From: Marininema halotolerans
GTDB lineage: Bacteria; Bacillota; Bacilli; Thermoactinomycetales; DSM-45169
DNA length: 64,000 nucleotides
Direction: 5' to 3'
Assembly: GCF_900116235.1 (NCBI RefSeq)
Contig: NZ_FPAA01000011.1
Coordinates: 1 to 64,000 of the forward strand
Shown: piece by piece, positions 55,477-63,813 of the stretch
How the letters are laid out: every line of letters starts with the position of its first letter
Position numbering within the stretch: the first letter of the stretch is position 1
Position numbers and translations under genes: made by a program
The notes under the pieces: generated by a model
The model's input: only the letters and a program-made list of their open reading frames with translations
Databases searched by the model: none
Told to the model about the DNA's origin: nothing

Positions 55477-55505
55477 TGGACAACCTGTACCTTCTACACT
55501 AAAAT
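55477..55505 (+). promoter_or_regulatory. Sigma-A promoter of the 31-aa gene
   Basis: TGGACA (55477-55482) and TAAAAT (55500-55505) are 17 bases apart, 21 bases before the start codon. Confidence 0.6.
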
Positions 55506-55526
55506 AAAGGCTTGAGGTGGTTAAAA

Positions 55527-55622
55527 ATGAATCCACGCTGGATAAGAATTGTCGTATTTGTCTTAGTCTTTACCTTACTGATCTCTACCGTCTTAACGAG
55601 TACATTCTTCATTTTTGGATAA
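55527..55622 (+). CDS. prli42: Prli42-like 31-aa membrane miniprotein
   Basis: The frame starts at an ATG behind GAGGTGG with 6-nt spacing and encodes MNPRWIRIVVFVLVF, then a hydrophobic run to the end (TSTFFIFG). A basic start of a few residues and a single helix with Leu/Ser/Thr in the second half, at a total of 31 residues, match Prli42, which anchors the stressosome at the membrane in Listeria and is conserved in Bacillales. A place next to the methylmalonyl-CoA genes also fits my memory of its context. The identity is probable rather than proven for so short a protein. Confidence 0.7.
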   Translation: MNPRWIRIVVFVLVFTLLISTVLTSTFFIFG

Positions 55623-55647
55623 AAATACGTGAGAAGCTGATTGGCTA

Positions 55648-55675
55648 TTGAAAGTTCGCAGGTTTTGGGTATAAT
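55648..55675 (+). promoter_or_regulatory. Sigma-A promoter of the DUF2759-like gene
   Basis: TTGAAA (55648-55653) and TATAAT (55670-55675) are 16 bases apart, with G preceding the -10. Confidence 0.65.
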
Positions 55676-55689
55676 GCAAATAGTGAGTA

Positions 55690-55762
55690 GAGGGCCTTCT
55701 GCGCTCTCTTTTGCGTGGATTCGGAAGCGCTTTCACCTCTTCCGATGACTGTAGATTCCCTC
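55690..55762 (+). other. Structured 5' leader, unclassified
   Basis: Between the promoter and the 56-aa gene, GAGGG (55690-55694) can pair with CCCTC (55758-55762), enclosing a 7-bp hairpin TCGGAAG/CTTCCGA (55721-55727, 55739-55745). It matches no riboswitch class I know. Confidence 0.4.
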
Positions 55763-55800
55763 AACTTTTGAAATGTGGACTGGAAAGCGGGTGAACAACC

Positions 55801-55971
55801 ATGTATATGACAGTAATCCTGGTCTTCCTCAGCATCCTAGCCGTCATGGGCACCCGGAAGAACATAAAAATGAGCAACAAACCGGGCCTATTGATCGGCG
55901 GTACTTTCACAGTTCTATTGGTACTTGTCACATGCATTGCCGTCTATGATGAAATCATCGGGATTCAATGA
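55801..55971 (+). CDS. DUF2759-like small membrane protein, 56 aa
   Basis: The frame has two hydrophobic segments, MTVILVFLSILAVMGTRK (about 3-20) and LLIGGTFTVLLVLVTCIAV (about 29-47), joined by a basic turn (KNIKMSNKPG). Length and layout resemble DUF2759 proteins of Bacillales (YqgW type). GGGTG lies seven bases upstream of the ATG. A promoter and a strong terminator bracket the gene, which supports it as a single-gene unit. The role is unknown. Confidence 0.7.
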   Translation: MYMTVILVFLSILAVMGTRKNIKMSNKPGLLIGGTFTVLLVLVTCIAVYDEIIGIQ

Positions 55972-55982
55972 ACGACGAGAAG

Positions 55983-56010
55983 CGACCCCATAATGGGGTC
56001 GTCTTTTTAT
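55983..56010 (+). terminator. Terminator after the 56-aa gene
   Basis: CGACCCCAT and ATGGGGTCG form the stem, followed by TCTTTTTATT. Confidence 0.9.
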
Positions 56011-56167
56011 TGCATAATTAATTAGACTTTATTAATTATGCAAAATATTTATCTAAATTTAGGCAGATCATTTACTTACAAAACTAGTTACTAGTACAAG
56101 AGAGTGGATCCCCTCTGAATATATTAGGAGAACAGAAGGATACATCCTAAAAAAGAGGGGTTAATGA

Positions 56168-57193
56168 ATGAACATAAGAAAAGGGATATTTTATGTGAAT
56201 AATGCCGGGTCAAATAATGTATCAGTCATTAACACTGCCATCAATCGTGTAGTAAAGACATTAAAAGTCGGAAGACGTCCCTATGATATTACTGAATCCC
56301 CCAACCTACGCTTTCTATATATCGGCAATAGAGGCTCGAATAATATTTCTGTTATCGACACTCGAATCAATAAAGTAGTAAACACCATTGCAGTAGGAAA
56401 AACTCCTAACGACATCGATTTTAACCCAAATGGGAAAACCATTTATGTTGTGAATCGAGGGTCAAATAATATTTCAGTCGTTAGTATTGCAAGAGGTCGC
56501 GTCATCGCTACGATTAAAGTGGGTAGAAGGCCTGAAACCTCCAGTTTTACACCTGACGGGAAGTATTACTATGTCCCAAATAGTGGGGGGAATACCGTCT
56601 CCGTCGTCGATGTAGCGAGAAGTAGGCTCTTCCAGACAATTCGAGTGGGTAATGGTCCCTTTCAAGCTCGAGTTTCTCCGGATGGGAAGTCTGTATATGT
56701 CTGTAATAGAAGATCAAACACCTTATCCGTAATCGAAGTAGCGACCAATCAAGTAATTAAAACAATTCGAGTCGGTAGAGGACCCACAAAAAATTACGTA
56801 TCACCCGACAGTAAAACGATCTATGTAAGTAATACCCTTGCGAATACAATATCTGCTGTGAATGCCTCTACATTACGAGTGGTTAAGACGATTCGAGTGG
56901 GTAGAGCCCCTCGTGTAGGAATCTTCTCCCCAGATGGTTCACTGTATTACATGGCCAATACGAGAGGAAATACCATTTCAGTCATTAATGTTTCAACAAA
57001 CAACGTAATCAATACTGTTAAAGTTGGTAGAAGGCCTGGTATCGGGCGTTTCACAGCAGATGGTAAATTTTTCTATATTCCGAATGCTGGTTCAAATACT
57101 GTCTCAGTAATTCGTGTGCCTGGGAGACCCAGAGTGATTGACACCATTTCTGTAGGTAGAAGACCCGTTCAAGGATTTATGCTAACACGCTAA
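56168..57193 (+). CDS. YVTN/YncE-type beta-propeller protein, eight repeats, second copy
   Basis: The 341-residue protein has eight repeats of about 42 residues with turns VGRRP, VGKTP, VGRRP, VGNGP, VGRGP, VGRAP, VGRRP, VGRRP and strands (N/S)TVSVI or NNISVI. It is a paralogue of the protein at 25420, with the same length, repeat number and absence of a signal peptide. It starts right at the first blade (IFYVNNAGSNNVSVI). GAGGGG precedes the ATG. The small WWE-ending gene follows after 19 bases, so the two are probably one operon. Function unknown; ligand or surface binding is the usual role of the fold. Confidence 0.82.
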   Translation: MNIRKGIFYVNNAGSNNVSVINTAINRVVKTLKVGRRPYDITESPNLRFLYIGNRGSNNISVIDTRINKVVNTIAVGKTPNDIDFNPNGKTIYVVNRGSNNISVVSIARGRVIATIKVGRRPETSSFTPDGKYYYVPNSGGNTVSVVDVARSRLFQTIRVGNGPFQARVSPDGKSVYVCNRRSNTLSVIEVATNQVIKTIRVGRGPTKNYVSPDSKTIYVSNTLANTISAVNASTLRVVKTIRVGRAPRVGIFSPDGSLYYMANTRGNTISVINVSTNNVINTVKVGRRPGIGRFTADGKFFYIPNAGSNTVSVIRVPGRPRVIDTISVGRRPVQGFMLTR

Positions 57194-57212
57194 AAAGTTG
57201 GAGGGGTTGTTA

Positions 57213-57722
57213 TTGGGAAAGGTTATTCGCTCTAAAAAGGTCGTGAGTATACCTGAATCTTCTTTCGAATCTTCAAAAGGGAGAAATTATATAGGATTAA
57301 CTCCCCTGTTAACCTTTGGAAGAAAAACTTTTGCTTGGGCTCGTTTGTTTAACCCAGCTAACTCCAAGGTTTGTCTGTTTTTAGATTTTTTCAACCTCAC
57401 TAATCTTTCTACTTCACCCTTTACTGCAAATGGTTTTGCTAATGCCACCCCTCCAGGACAACCTCACCCTATACAAACTGGAAATCTAAAGCTAGATACT
57501 ACAAGGCCCGCTAAAGGTAAATTTCAATTCAATTCTTCTGTGACACAATTCCCAAGAGGCGGATTAAACATTATCGACAGGCAAGTACCCTCTAATCAAT
57601 CTGTAACCAGTGGTCAAATTAGTGGAAAAGTGATAATAACACCTGGGACATCCTATCTCTTTTTCCTAAGTAGCCCGCAAAAAGTAACAGCAAGGATTGG
57701 ATTTGAATGGTGGGAAAAATAA
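57213..57722 (+). CDS. Small beta-rich protein ending in WWEK, DUF6143-like
   Basis: The 169-residue protein starts at a TTG at 57213 behind GGAGGGG. It has YIGLTPLLTFGRKTFAWARLF, KVCLFLDFFNLTNLS, a PPGQ region, GGLNIIDRQVPSNQS and the ending RIGFEWWEK. This order (WARLxNP, F-x-F-x-N, R-x-V-P, WWE) resembles small spore-former proteins that I believe are called DUF6143; the assignment is from memory. No signal peptide is present. It follows the propeller gene closely. AT-rich codon use resembles the next gene more than the rest of the window. Confidence 0.62.
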   Translation: MGKVIRSKKVVSIPESSFESSKGRNYIGLTPLLTFGRKTFAWARLFNPANSKVCLFLDFFNLTNLSTSPFTANGFANATPPGQPHPIQTGNLKLDTTRPAKGKFQFNSSVTQFPRGGLNIIDRQVPSNQSVTSGQISGKVIITPGTSYLFFLSSPQKVTARIGFEWWEK

Positions 57723-57853
57723 ATTAGAAAATTCATTACCCACCATTTTTACTCATTGCGCTTCTAATTTATCAATTGGAAGCGCAAAATACTTAATATT
57801 GCACAAAATCAATTCGTGTATTCAACGCTAGCCTAACACGGAGGTAAAAAATC

Positions 57854-58597
57854 TTGTCATATCCATTGCGAGATAAGTATATTCAAGCAAAAGCTTTAAC
57901 TCAGAACCGCATCACAAAACGGCATTTTCCGTTAACATTAATTATGAACAAAAGTAATTTAAATAAGGTGATCCATCAATATAAATATTTTTATATAAAA
58001 AAGAGAGTTGGCTATGGTGGGCGAAATATTTTTGTGGTTAAATGCACATCCAATCAGTCATTTCTTCTAAGGACACCTAATGCAAAGAATATCATGCACC
58101 TACCCAACAAAAAAAGATTATTCAAGATATTAAATCGAAATCATTTAAATTCATATGTCATTCAGCAAGGAATTACAAGTCGAACCATTAGTGGGGACCC
58201 TTTTGATATACGCGTTCATACAATACGCCATCGTGAAGGTTGGCGAATAGGTGGCATGTTAGTTAGAGTTACCTATAAAGATGACCAGCTGACTGATCCT
58301 TCCGAAAGCGGATTCGTCATGCAATTGGAAGAGTTCTTATCGTACCATCTTCATCTAAAACCGCATGCAGTAAAGAAAATGAAAAAGAAACTAATTAACC
58401 TCTCGTTACAAGCCTCTAAGGTTATAAGTAAGTATTATCCTAATCGTAATCAATATGGTATTGATATAGGAATAGATAAACGTTATAAATTATGGATTTA
58501 TGAAATAAATATTGCTAACCCAAACTATAAACCATTTAAGATGATTAGTCGAAAAATATATAGGAAATTAAAAAATCACAATACCAAACGAACTTAG
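57854..58597 (+). CDS. YheC/YheD-type ATP-grasp protein (endospore coat-associated family)
   Basis: The 247-residue protein has the ATP-grasp features of YheC/D: YFYIKKRVGYGGRNIFVVK (about 45-63), IQQGITSRTISGDPFDIRVHTI with the RVH metal/ATP segment, GWRIGGMLVRVT, YGIDIGIDKRYKLWIYEINIANP with the magnesium Glu and Asn. Family members are found on spore coats; the reaction is not established. It is shorter than typical YheC (about 360), lacking an N-terminal domain. The TTG start has GGAGGT eight bases upstream. The gene is strikingly AT-rich. Confidence 0.78.
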   Translation: MSYPLRDKYIQAKALTQNRITKRHFPLTLIMNKSNLNKVIHQYKYFYIKKRVGYGGRNIFVVKCTSNQSFLLRTPNAKNIMHLPNKKRLFKILNRNHLNSYVIQQGITSRTISGDPFDIRVHTIRHREGWRIGGMLVRVTYKDDQLTDPSESGFVMQLEEFLSYHLHLKPHAVKKMKKKLINLSLQASKVISKYYPNRNQYGIDIGIDKRYKLWIYEINIANPNYKPFKMISRKIYRKLKNHNTKRT

Positions 58598-58614
58598 TAG
58601 GGACAATTACCCAA

Positions 58615-58647
58615 TAAAAAATCGGGGGCCATATTACAGCTCCCGAT
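58615..58647 (-). terminator. Terminator after the DUF3055-like gene
   Basis: ATCGGGAGC and GCCCCCGAT pair on the minus strand, followed by TTTTTTATT. The hairpin may also end the ATP-grasp transcript on the plus strand. Confidence 0.8.
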
Positions 58648-58685
58648 CTGTATCAGTATACAAATTCTTGTATTGTGGATCTACT

Positions 58686-58976
58686 TTAATACTCCTGCCG
58701 CATCATCTCTTCATCCAATGCTGAATCAAGAAACGCCTTTAGGACCTCCACATCATCTTTTTCCACCCCGAGCTTCTCTACCCAATCGCCGGTCAAAAGA
58801 TCATCCTTATCCATCAACAGGAGTTTACCACTTTGTAAGCACGCAACCATGGTTTTTCCACCATAAAACTTATGGGTGTAAATCAGGGAAAAATCGTAAC
58901 GGTTTACCTTTGCAGCAAGGCAGACATGACGCACAACTGGTTTTTCCGTCTCATCAAGTAAGTAGTCCAATGCCAT
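58686..58976 (-). CDS. DUF3055-like protein, 96 aa
   Basis: The protein has LYDET-like LLDETEKPVVRHVCL, then NRYDFSLIYTHKFYGGKTMVACLQSGKLLLM and an acidic tail (DDVEVLKAFLDSALDEEMM). The RYDFxxxYTxxFxGK and LQSGRxxxL core fits the DUF3055 family of Bacillales. No function is known. The ATG at 58976 has GAGGGAGGGG upstream. It stands alone in the minus strand. Confidence 0.72.
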   Translation of the reverse strand: MALDYLLDETEKPVVRHVCLAAKVNRYDFSLIYTHKFYGGKTMVACLQSGKLLLMDKDDLLTGDWVEKLGVEKDDVEVLKAFLDSALDEEMMRQEY

Positions 58977-59188
58977 GGATAACCCCTCCCTCTGATAAGA
59001 GCTCTGCACCCGATTGCTCCCCTGCCTTCTTACACTCTTTCCTAGGTTCCCCTATTACTTCGAACATTCCTTCTTCCTCACTATATCAAACCCTATACGA
59101 AAAAATTCCTCACAAAAATCCCCTTAACGATACAGTTACTAGAAGATTTTCACTGTATCTCAAGGGGGACAGGCAGCCGATATGGATT

Positions 59189-60121
59189 TTAGTTCACGGG
59201 ATTATCTGGCGAATTCCGCATAATTGAATCCTTCGCTGAGGGGCCCGTCGGACCAGAATTTAACTCGCATTCTGATCCAAAACATGTACCTTGTGATGCA
59301 TTCCCCCAACGATTGATGGCACCGCCCGTTGGATCCTTCTCATTCTTACCTTCAATGGTAGAGGAAAAGTCCCTTCTCATCCACGATGGGCTCGGACTAT
59401 ATGTCTGACCGTTATCCATTGAGGTAAAGGTTGATAACCCATTCTTCTCCCATATATTCCAGATGACCCCATCACTTGTGTAATCCACAACATCGATCAA
59501 CCGTCCAAGCGAGAAGCCATAAACATGTTTGCCCTTATTTTTATACATGCCATGGGAGCCACGTGCTACATAGGCAACCGGATGAGTATCCTGGGTCTTC
59601 GGCGTATCCTTCCATGACATGCTTTCTCCACCACTATGAGCTGAGAAATACACATGGGTCGGAACTTGATCCGTTAACCGTACGGTAACGTGCTCCCAAT
59701 CACCAACATGATTACCGATCGTATACCAAAATACTTTTTTCCCTTCATTGTAAGGATAGAATATCCAATAGACAATATCCACAACCTTATCGGAACGCTT
59801 GATATAATAGGCATAAACCTTTGATGCAGAGAGATCGCCTTTAAAGAATGAAAGTTTTGAATTTGTTGATTTTAATTTTTCGATGGTCCGTAGTGAGTAC
59901 TGTCCATCGCGCATCTCTCTTTCCAAATACATAAATGAGTTATCCACTGATAACGGATAATAGTTTTCCGATTGATCAAAGATCAAGCGAGGTGCATACG
60001 TCTCGATCAATTGTTGCGGTTCCTTTGAAGAAGAGGATTTCACAGAGCTTGTCTTTGCTAACGCTCCATGTGAACCTACCAAAAAAAAGAGAAGAAACCC
60101 GATCGCAATCCTACGCATCAT
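59189..60121 (-). CDS. Secreted Vps62-related protein
   Basis: The 310-residue protein has a signal peptide (MMRRIAIGFLLFFLVGSHGALA). It then has the Vps62-type features YAPRLIFDQSENYYPLSVD, VDIVYWIFYPYNEGK, IGNHVGDWEHVTVRL, VYFSAHSGGES and PVAYVARGSHGMY. The tail after about 250 has two cysteines (GTCFGSECEL), perhaps a disulfide. Vps62-like proteins are widespread in fungi, and in bacteria are usually secreted; their activity is not established. AAGGAG lies eight bases before the ATG at 60121. Confidence 0.82.
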   Translation of the reverse strand: MMRRIAIGFLLFFLVGSHGALAKTSSVKSSSSKEPQQLIETYAPRLIFDQSENYYPLSVDNSFMYLEREMRDGQYSLRTIEKLKSTNSKLSFFKGDLSASKVYAYYIKRSDKVVDIVYWIFYPYNEGKKVFWYTIGNHVGDWEHVTVRLTDQVPTHVYFSAHSGGESMSWKDTPKTQDTHPVAYVARGSHGMYKNKGKHVYGFSLGRLIDVVDYTSDGVIWNIWEKNGLSTFTSMDNGQTYSPSPSWMRRDFSSTIEGKNEKDPTGGAINRWGNASQGTCFGSECELNSGPTGPSAKDSIMRNSPDNPVN

Positions 60122-60316
60122 ACTCATCACTCCTTATCCGAATCTTCTATCAATATATTGCATTCATGGACCTCATTTTTGTCCTCGATCACTCCCCTCT
60201 ACTAAAGCTATTTTCACAATTTTATCAGACATAATCAACCAAAAAAAGTATAATATTTTGTAAATTTTTGTTGAAAAATCGATCTTACGATTCTCCACCA
60301 GAGAAGTAACCATGAC

Positions 60317-60350
60317 AAAAAGCCTTTCATTTAAATCAGAAAGGCTTTTT
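60317..60350 (-). terminator. Terminator of the bkd operon
   Basis: AAAAAGCCTTTC and GAAAGGCTTTTT are perfectly complementary around a 10-base loop. Confidence 0.92.
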
Positions 60351-60383
60351 GTTGTTCAGTTCAATTTTTCCTGCTTATTTCAT

Positions 60384-61709
60384 TTAGATCGTGGACTCTG
60401 GCGTATAGGCTTCAAGCCGCTCTTTCACACGCGCAAGGAACCGTCCTGCCATTAACCCATCTAAGATACGGTGATCTAGGGAGAGGCACAAATTGACGAG
60501 ATCACGGATAGCAATCATATCGTCTTTGATAACTGGCTGTTTCACGATTGATTCCATCGAGATAATCGCCGCCTGGGGCTGATTAATAATCGGTTGGGAA
60601 GCAATCGATCCGAAGGAACCTGTATTATTGACGGTAAAGGTGCCACCCGCAAGATCATCCATGGTTAGTTTGCCCGCTCGTGTTTTTTCCGCCAGATGAT
60701 GCACTGCCTTTGCAATGCCAAGAATACTCTTTTCATCGGCATCCTTAATCACGGGCACATAAAGAGCTTCATCTGTTGCAACCGCAATGGAAATATTGAT
60801 TCTCTTTTTTAGGATGATCTTATCGCCACCCCAGACTGCGTTCACTTTTGGAAACTCTTTGAGAGTATCGACAACCGCTTTAATAAAGAAGGGCATGTAG
60901 GTAAGAGATATCCCCTCTTGCTTTTTGAAATCGCCTTTGAGTTTTTCTCGCAATTTCACCAGCCCACTTACATCCGCTTGCACCATTGTCCACGCATGGG
61001 GAGCCTCGTGTTTGCTCTGCACCATACGTTGGGCAATGGTTTTACGGACACTCGACAGGGGAACTTCCGTATCCCCTGGTTCAAGTCCATGGGAAGGAGT
61101 TGACGTTTGAACCGGTGTACTCTCTTTTTGATTAAAGGTTGGGGTTGCTTCTTTCGTTTCATCTTGCTTCATGGATGGAACTTCCGGTGTAGTCGATGGC
61201 TGCCTTTGACTTGTACCACCGGATTCAATCACTTTTTGAATATCCTTCCGAGTAATACGCCCTCCTCGACCAGACCCATCCACCTGTTCTAAGTCGATAT
61301 GATGTTTTTCAGCAAGTTGTAACACAGCAGGGGAGTAGCGTCGTTTCATCGAAGAATCGCTATTCGTTTCTGTATGTGAGGCTGCTGAATCTGATCTCGC
61401 TGTTGTTCCAGCATGATCATAAGCCGGCTCCTCTTTTTTTGCAGACGAAGCACCTTCTCCACCTTTGCCTTGCGCGTCATCGATGCGACAGATGATTTCC
61501 CCCACCGCAACGGTGACTCCTTCCTCTGTTACAATCTCTGTCATAGTACCACTCATCACTGCGGGCACTTCTGCGTTCACCTTATCGGTAGCCACTTCAC
61601 ACAGCGGTTCGTATTTATCAACGGAATCTCCTGGTGCCTTCAACCACTTGGTAATTGTTCCCTCTGTCACACTTTCCCCTAATTGGGGCATAGTAATATC
61701 CGTTGCCAT
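60384..61709 (-). CDS. bkdB: Branched-chain 2-oxoacid dehydrogenase E2 (dihydrolipoyl acyltransferase)
   Basis: The 441-residue protein has one lipoyl domain with the lipoylated lysine in EVATDKVNAEVP (about 40-46), a flexible linker rich in Ser/Thr, a peripheral-subunit-binding domain (YSPAVLQLAEKHHIDLEQV, about 125-160), a second linker and the catalytic core with SLDHRILDGLMAG. It moves acyl groups from E1 to CoA. It ends the operon lpd-bkdAA-bkdAB-bkdB. GAGGAGG precedes the ATG. Confidence 0.95.
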   Translation of the reverse strand: MATDITMPQLGESVTEGTITKWLKAPGDSVDKYEPLCEVATDKVNAEVPAVMSGTMTEIVTEEGVTVAVGEIICRIDDAQGKGGEGASSAKKEEPAYDHAGTTARSDSAASHTETNSDSSMKRRYSPAVLQLAEKHHIDLEQVDGSGRGGRITRKDIQKVIESGGTSQRQPSTTPEVPSMKQDETKEATPTFNQKESTPVQTSTPSHGLEPGDTEVPLSSVRKTIAQRMVQSKHEAPHAWTMVQADVSGLVKLREKLKGDFKKQEGISLTYMPFFIKAVVDTLKEFPKVNAVWGGDKIILKKRINISIAVATDEALYVPVIKDADEKSILGIAKAVHHLAEKTRAGKLTMDDLAGGTFTVNNTGSFGSIASQPIINQPQAAIISMESIVKQPVIKDDMIAIRDLVNLCLSLDHRILDGLMAGRFLARVKERLEAYTPESTI

Positions 61710-61772
61710 CAGCTACTTACCTCCTCACAAACACCCAAAGTGCTTCCTTTATCCAGCATGCTAGGGACACCC

Positions 61773-62756
61773 TTAGAATTCTGCTAATTCACGAATGGCA
61801 TCCTTCACCTTTTCAGGGTTTAACATAAATTCTTTTTCAAGTGGGGGACTATAGGGCATTGCTGGTACATCAGGACCCGCTAAACGGCGAATCGGTGCAT
61901 CCAGTTCAAAAAAGGCATTCTCTGTAATGAAAGCAGAAACTTCTCCACCAAATCCACCTGTCAAATTATCCTCATGCACGATCAGGACCTTCCCTGTCTT
62001 AGCAGTCGCCTCTAAAATCGCTTCCTTATCCAGGGGAACGATGGTACGAAGGTCTAACACGTGCACGCTAATTCCCTCTTTTTCTAAATCCTCCGCGGCT
62101 TTCAGGGCAAAATGGAGGCTGAGGCCGTAGGAGATCACTGTCACATCATCCCCTTCTCTCTTTACCTCCGCTTTTCCAATCGGCACGGTATAATCCTCCG
62201 TCGGAACTTCTCCCTTAATCAGTCGATAGCATCGTTTATGTTCAAAGAAAAGTACCGGGTCCTCATCGCGGATCGCACTTTTTAGCAACCCCTTTACATC
62301 ATAAGGAGTGGAAGGCATCACAATTTTAAGCCCTGGCACTCCTGCAAAAAGTTTTTCTACACTTTGGGAATGATACAAGGCTCCATGTACTCCTCCACCA
62401 TAGGGAGCACGAATGACTAAAGGACAATGCCAGTCGTTATTAGAGCGATAGCGCATCTTCGCTGCTTCGGAGACAATCTGATTGTACGCAGGCATGATAA
62501 AGTCAGCAAATTGCATCTCTGCCACGGGACGCATTCCATAAACCGATGCACCGATTGCCACACCGGCAATCGCTGATTCAGTCAAAGGCGTATCAATCAC
62601 CCGTTCGGCTCCAAACTCTTTATATAAACCATCCGTAGCGCGAAAGACTCCGCCCCGGACACCAACGTCCTCACCAAGAACGAAAACCTTCTCGTCTCGT
62701 TGCATCTCTTCTCGCAACGCCTGGGTTACAGCATCAATATAGGAAATGACCGGCAT
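61773..62756 (-). CDS. bkdAB: Branched-chain 2-oxoacid dehydrogenase E1 beta
   Basis: The 327-residue protein starts ISYIDAVTQALREEMQ, has FVLGEDVGVRGGVFRAT, IDTPLTESAIAGVAIGAS, MQFADFIMPAYNQIVSEAAK and DLRTIVPLDKEAILE, the pattern of E1 beta subunits. With E1 alpha it binds thiamine diphosphate and decarboxylates the oxoacids of Leu, Ile and Val. Products prime branched fatty acids. It lies 12 bases after bkdAA with GGAGG upstream. Confidence 0.95.
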   Translation of the reverse strand: MPVISYIDAVTQALREEMQRDEKVFVLGEDVGVRGGVFRATDGLYKEFGAERVIDTPLTESAIAGVAIGASVYGMRPVAEMQFADFIMPAYNQIVSEAAKMRYRSNNDWHCPLVIRAPYGGGVHGALYHSQSVEKLFAGVPGLKIVMPSTPYDVKGLLKSAIRDEDPVLFFEHKRCYRLIKGEVPTEDYTVPIGKAEVKREGDDVTVISYGLSLHFALKAAEDLEKEGISVHVLDLRTIVPLDKEAILEATAKTGKVLIVHEDNLTGGFGGEVSAFITENAFFELDAPIRRLAGPDVPAMPYSPPLEKEFMLNPEKVKDAIRELAEF

Positions 62757-62768
62757 GGATGATTCCTC

Positions 62769-63761
62769 CTATTCCGCAAATACGTGGGTGTAGGTTTCAG
62801 ATGGATCAGGGTACGGTGCATTCTCAGCATATTCCGTCGCCTCATCAACCAGTTGACGAATCTCTTTTTCCAACGCGTCTTCTTTATCAGCAGACAAAAC
62901 GCCTGCCTCCTGTAGATATTTTTTAAACAAGACCAAGGAATCTTTCTTACGCGCTTCTTCTACCTCACCCATCTCACGGTAGGTCCGATCATCATCATCA
63001 CTGGAGTGAGGGACAAGGCGATAGGCTGTTGCTTCAATCAAGGTAGGTCCTTCTCCTTGACGAGCACGAGCAGCAGCATCTCGTACTGCCGCATACACTT
63101 CTAGCGGATCATTACCATCCACAGAAATCCCTGGCATACCATACCCTTGCCCTCGAGCTGCCACACTTCCCCCTGCTAATTGCTTTTCAATCGGCACAGA
63201 AATGGCGTATTTATTATTTTCGCACATAAAGATGACAGGTAATTTATGAACACCTGCAAAATTAAGACCCTCATGAAAATCCCCTTGGTTACTCGAACCT
63301 TCACCAAAAGTCGTGAGGGAGACAAAATCCTTCTTCTCCATTTTCGCAGCTAGCGCCACCCCAACTGCATGAAGAAGCTGAGTCGTAACAGGGCTGGAGC
63401 CAGACACAATCCGATAACGCTTATCGCCGTAGTGACCAGGCATTTGCCGTCCTCCACTATTGGGCTCTTCTGCTTTGGCAAAAGCCGATAGCATTTGTTC
63501 TTTAGCCGTTTGACCAAAGGCCAATACCATACCTAAGTCGCGATAATAAGGGCAGAGCCAGTCCTTCTCTCGATCAAGGGCAAAGGCTGCACCGACTTGA
63601 ATGGCTTCTTGCCCTTGACAAGAAATCACAAAAGGAATTTTACCTGCACGATTAAGTAACCACATCCGTTCATCAATCTTGCGAGCAAGTAACATGGTGC
63701 GATACATCTCTAATACGTGTTCATCACTTAAACCGAGTGCTTCATGACGAGATGTTTCCAT
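62769..63761 (-). CDS. bkdAA: Branched-chain 2-oxoacid dehydrogenase E1 alpha
   Basis: The 330-residue protein has the thiamine-diphosphate motif from TFGEGSSNQGDFHEGLNFA to MCENNKYAIS, and the phosphorylation-loop-like region YRLVPHSSDDDDRTYR. It forms the E1 heterotetramer with BkdAB. The ATG at 63761 has GGAGG eight bases upstream. The frame is open to 63860, which would overlap the end of lpd, and is unlikely. Confidence 0.94.
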   Translation of the reverse strand: METSRHEALGLSDEHVLEMYRTMLLARKIDERMWLLNRAGKIPFVISCQGQEAIQVGAAFALDREKDWLCPYYRDLGMVLAFGQTAKEQMLSAFAKAEEPNSGGRQMPGHYGDKRYRIVSGSSPVTTQLLHAVGVALAAKMEKKDFVSLTTFGEGSSNQGDFHEGLNFAGVHKLPVIFMCENNKYAISVPIEKQLAGGSVAARGQGYGMPGISVDGNDPLEVYAAVRDAAARARQGEGPTLIEATAYRLVPHSSDDDDRTYREMGEVEEARKKDSLVLFKKYLQEAGVLSADKEDALEKEIRQLVDEATEYAENAPYPDPSETYTHVFAE

Positions 63762-63813
63762 TACGGATTCCTCCGATCCCATTCCTTCTCTTCGTCCTAT
63801 CGAATCTTGTTCG

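Noticed and set aside
55305-55526. Cobalamin riboswitch before the mutase operon
   Set aside because: No B12-box sequence or large aptamer fits in the 222-base divergent gap.
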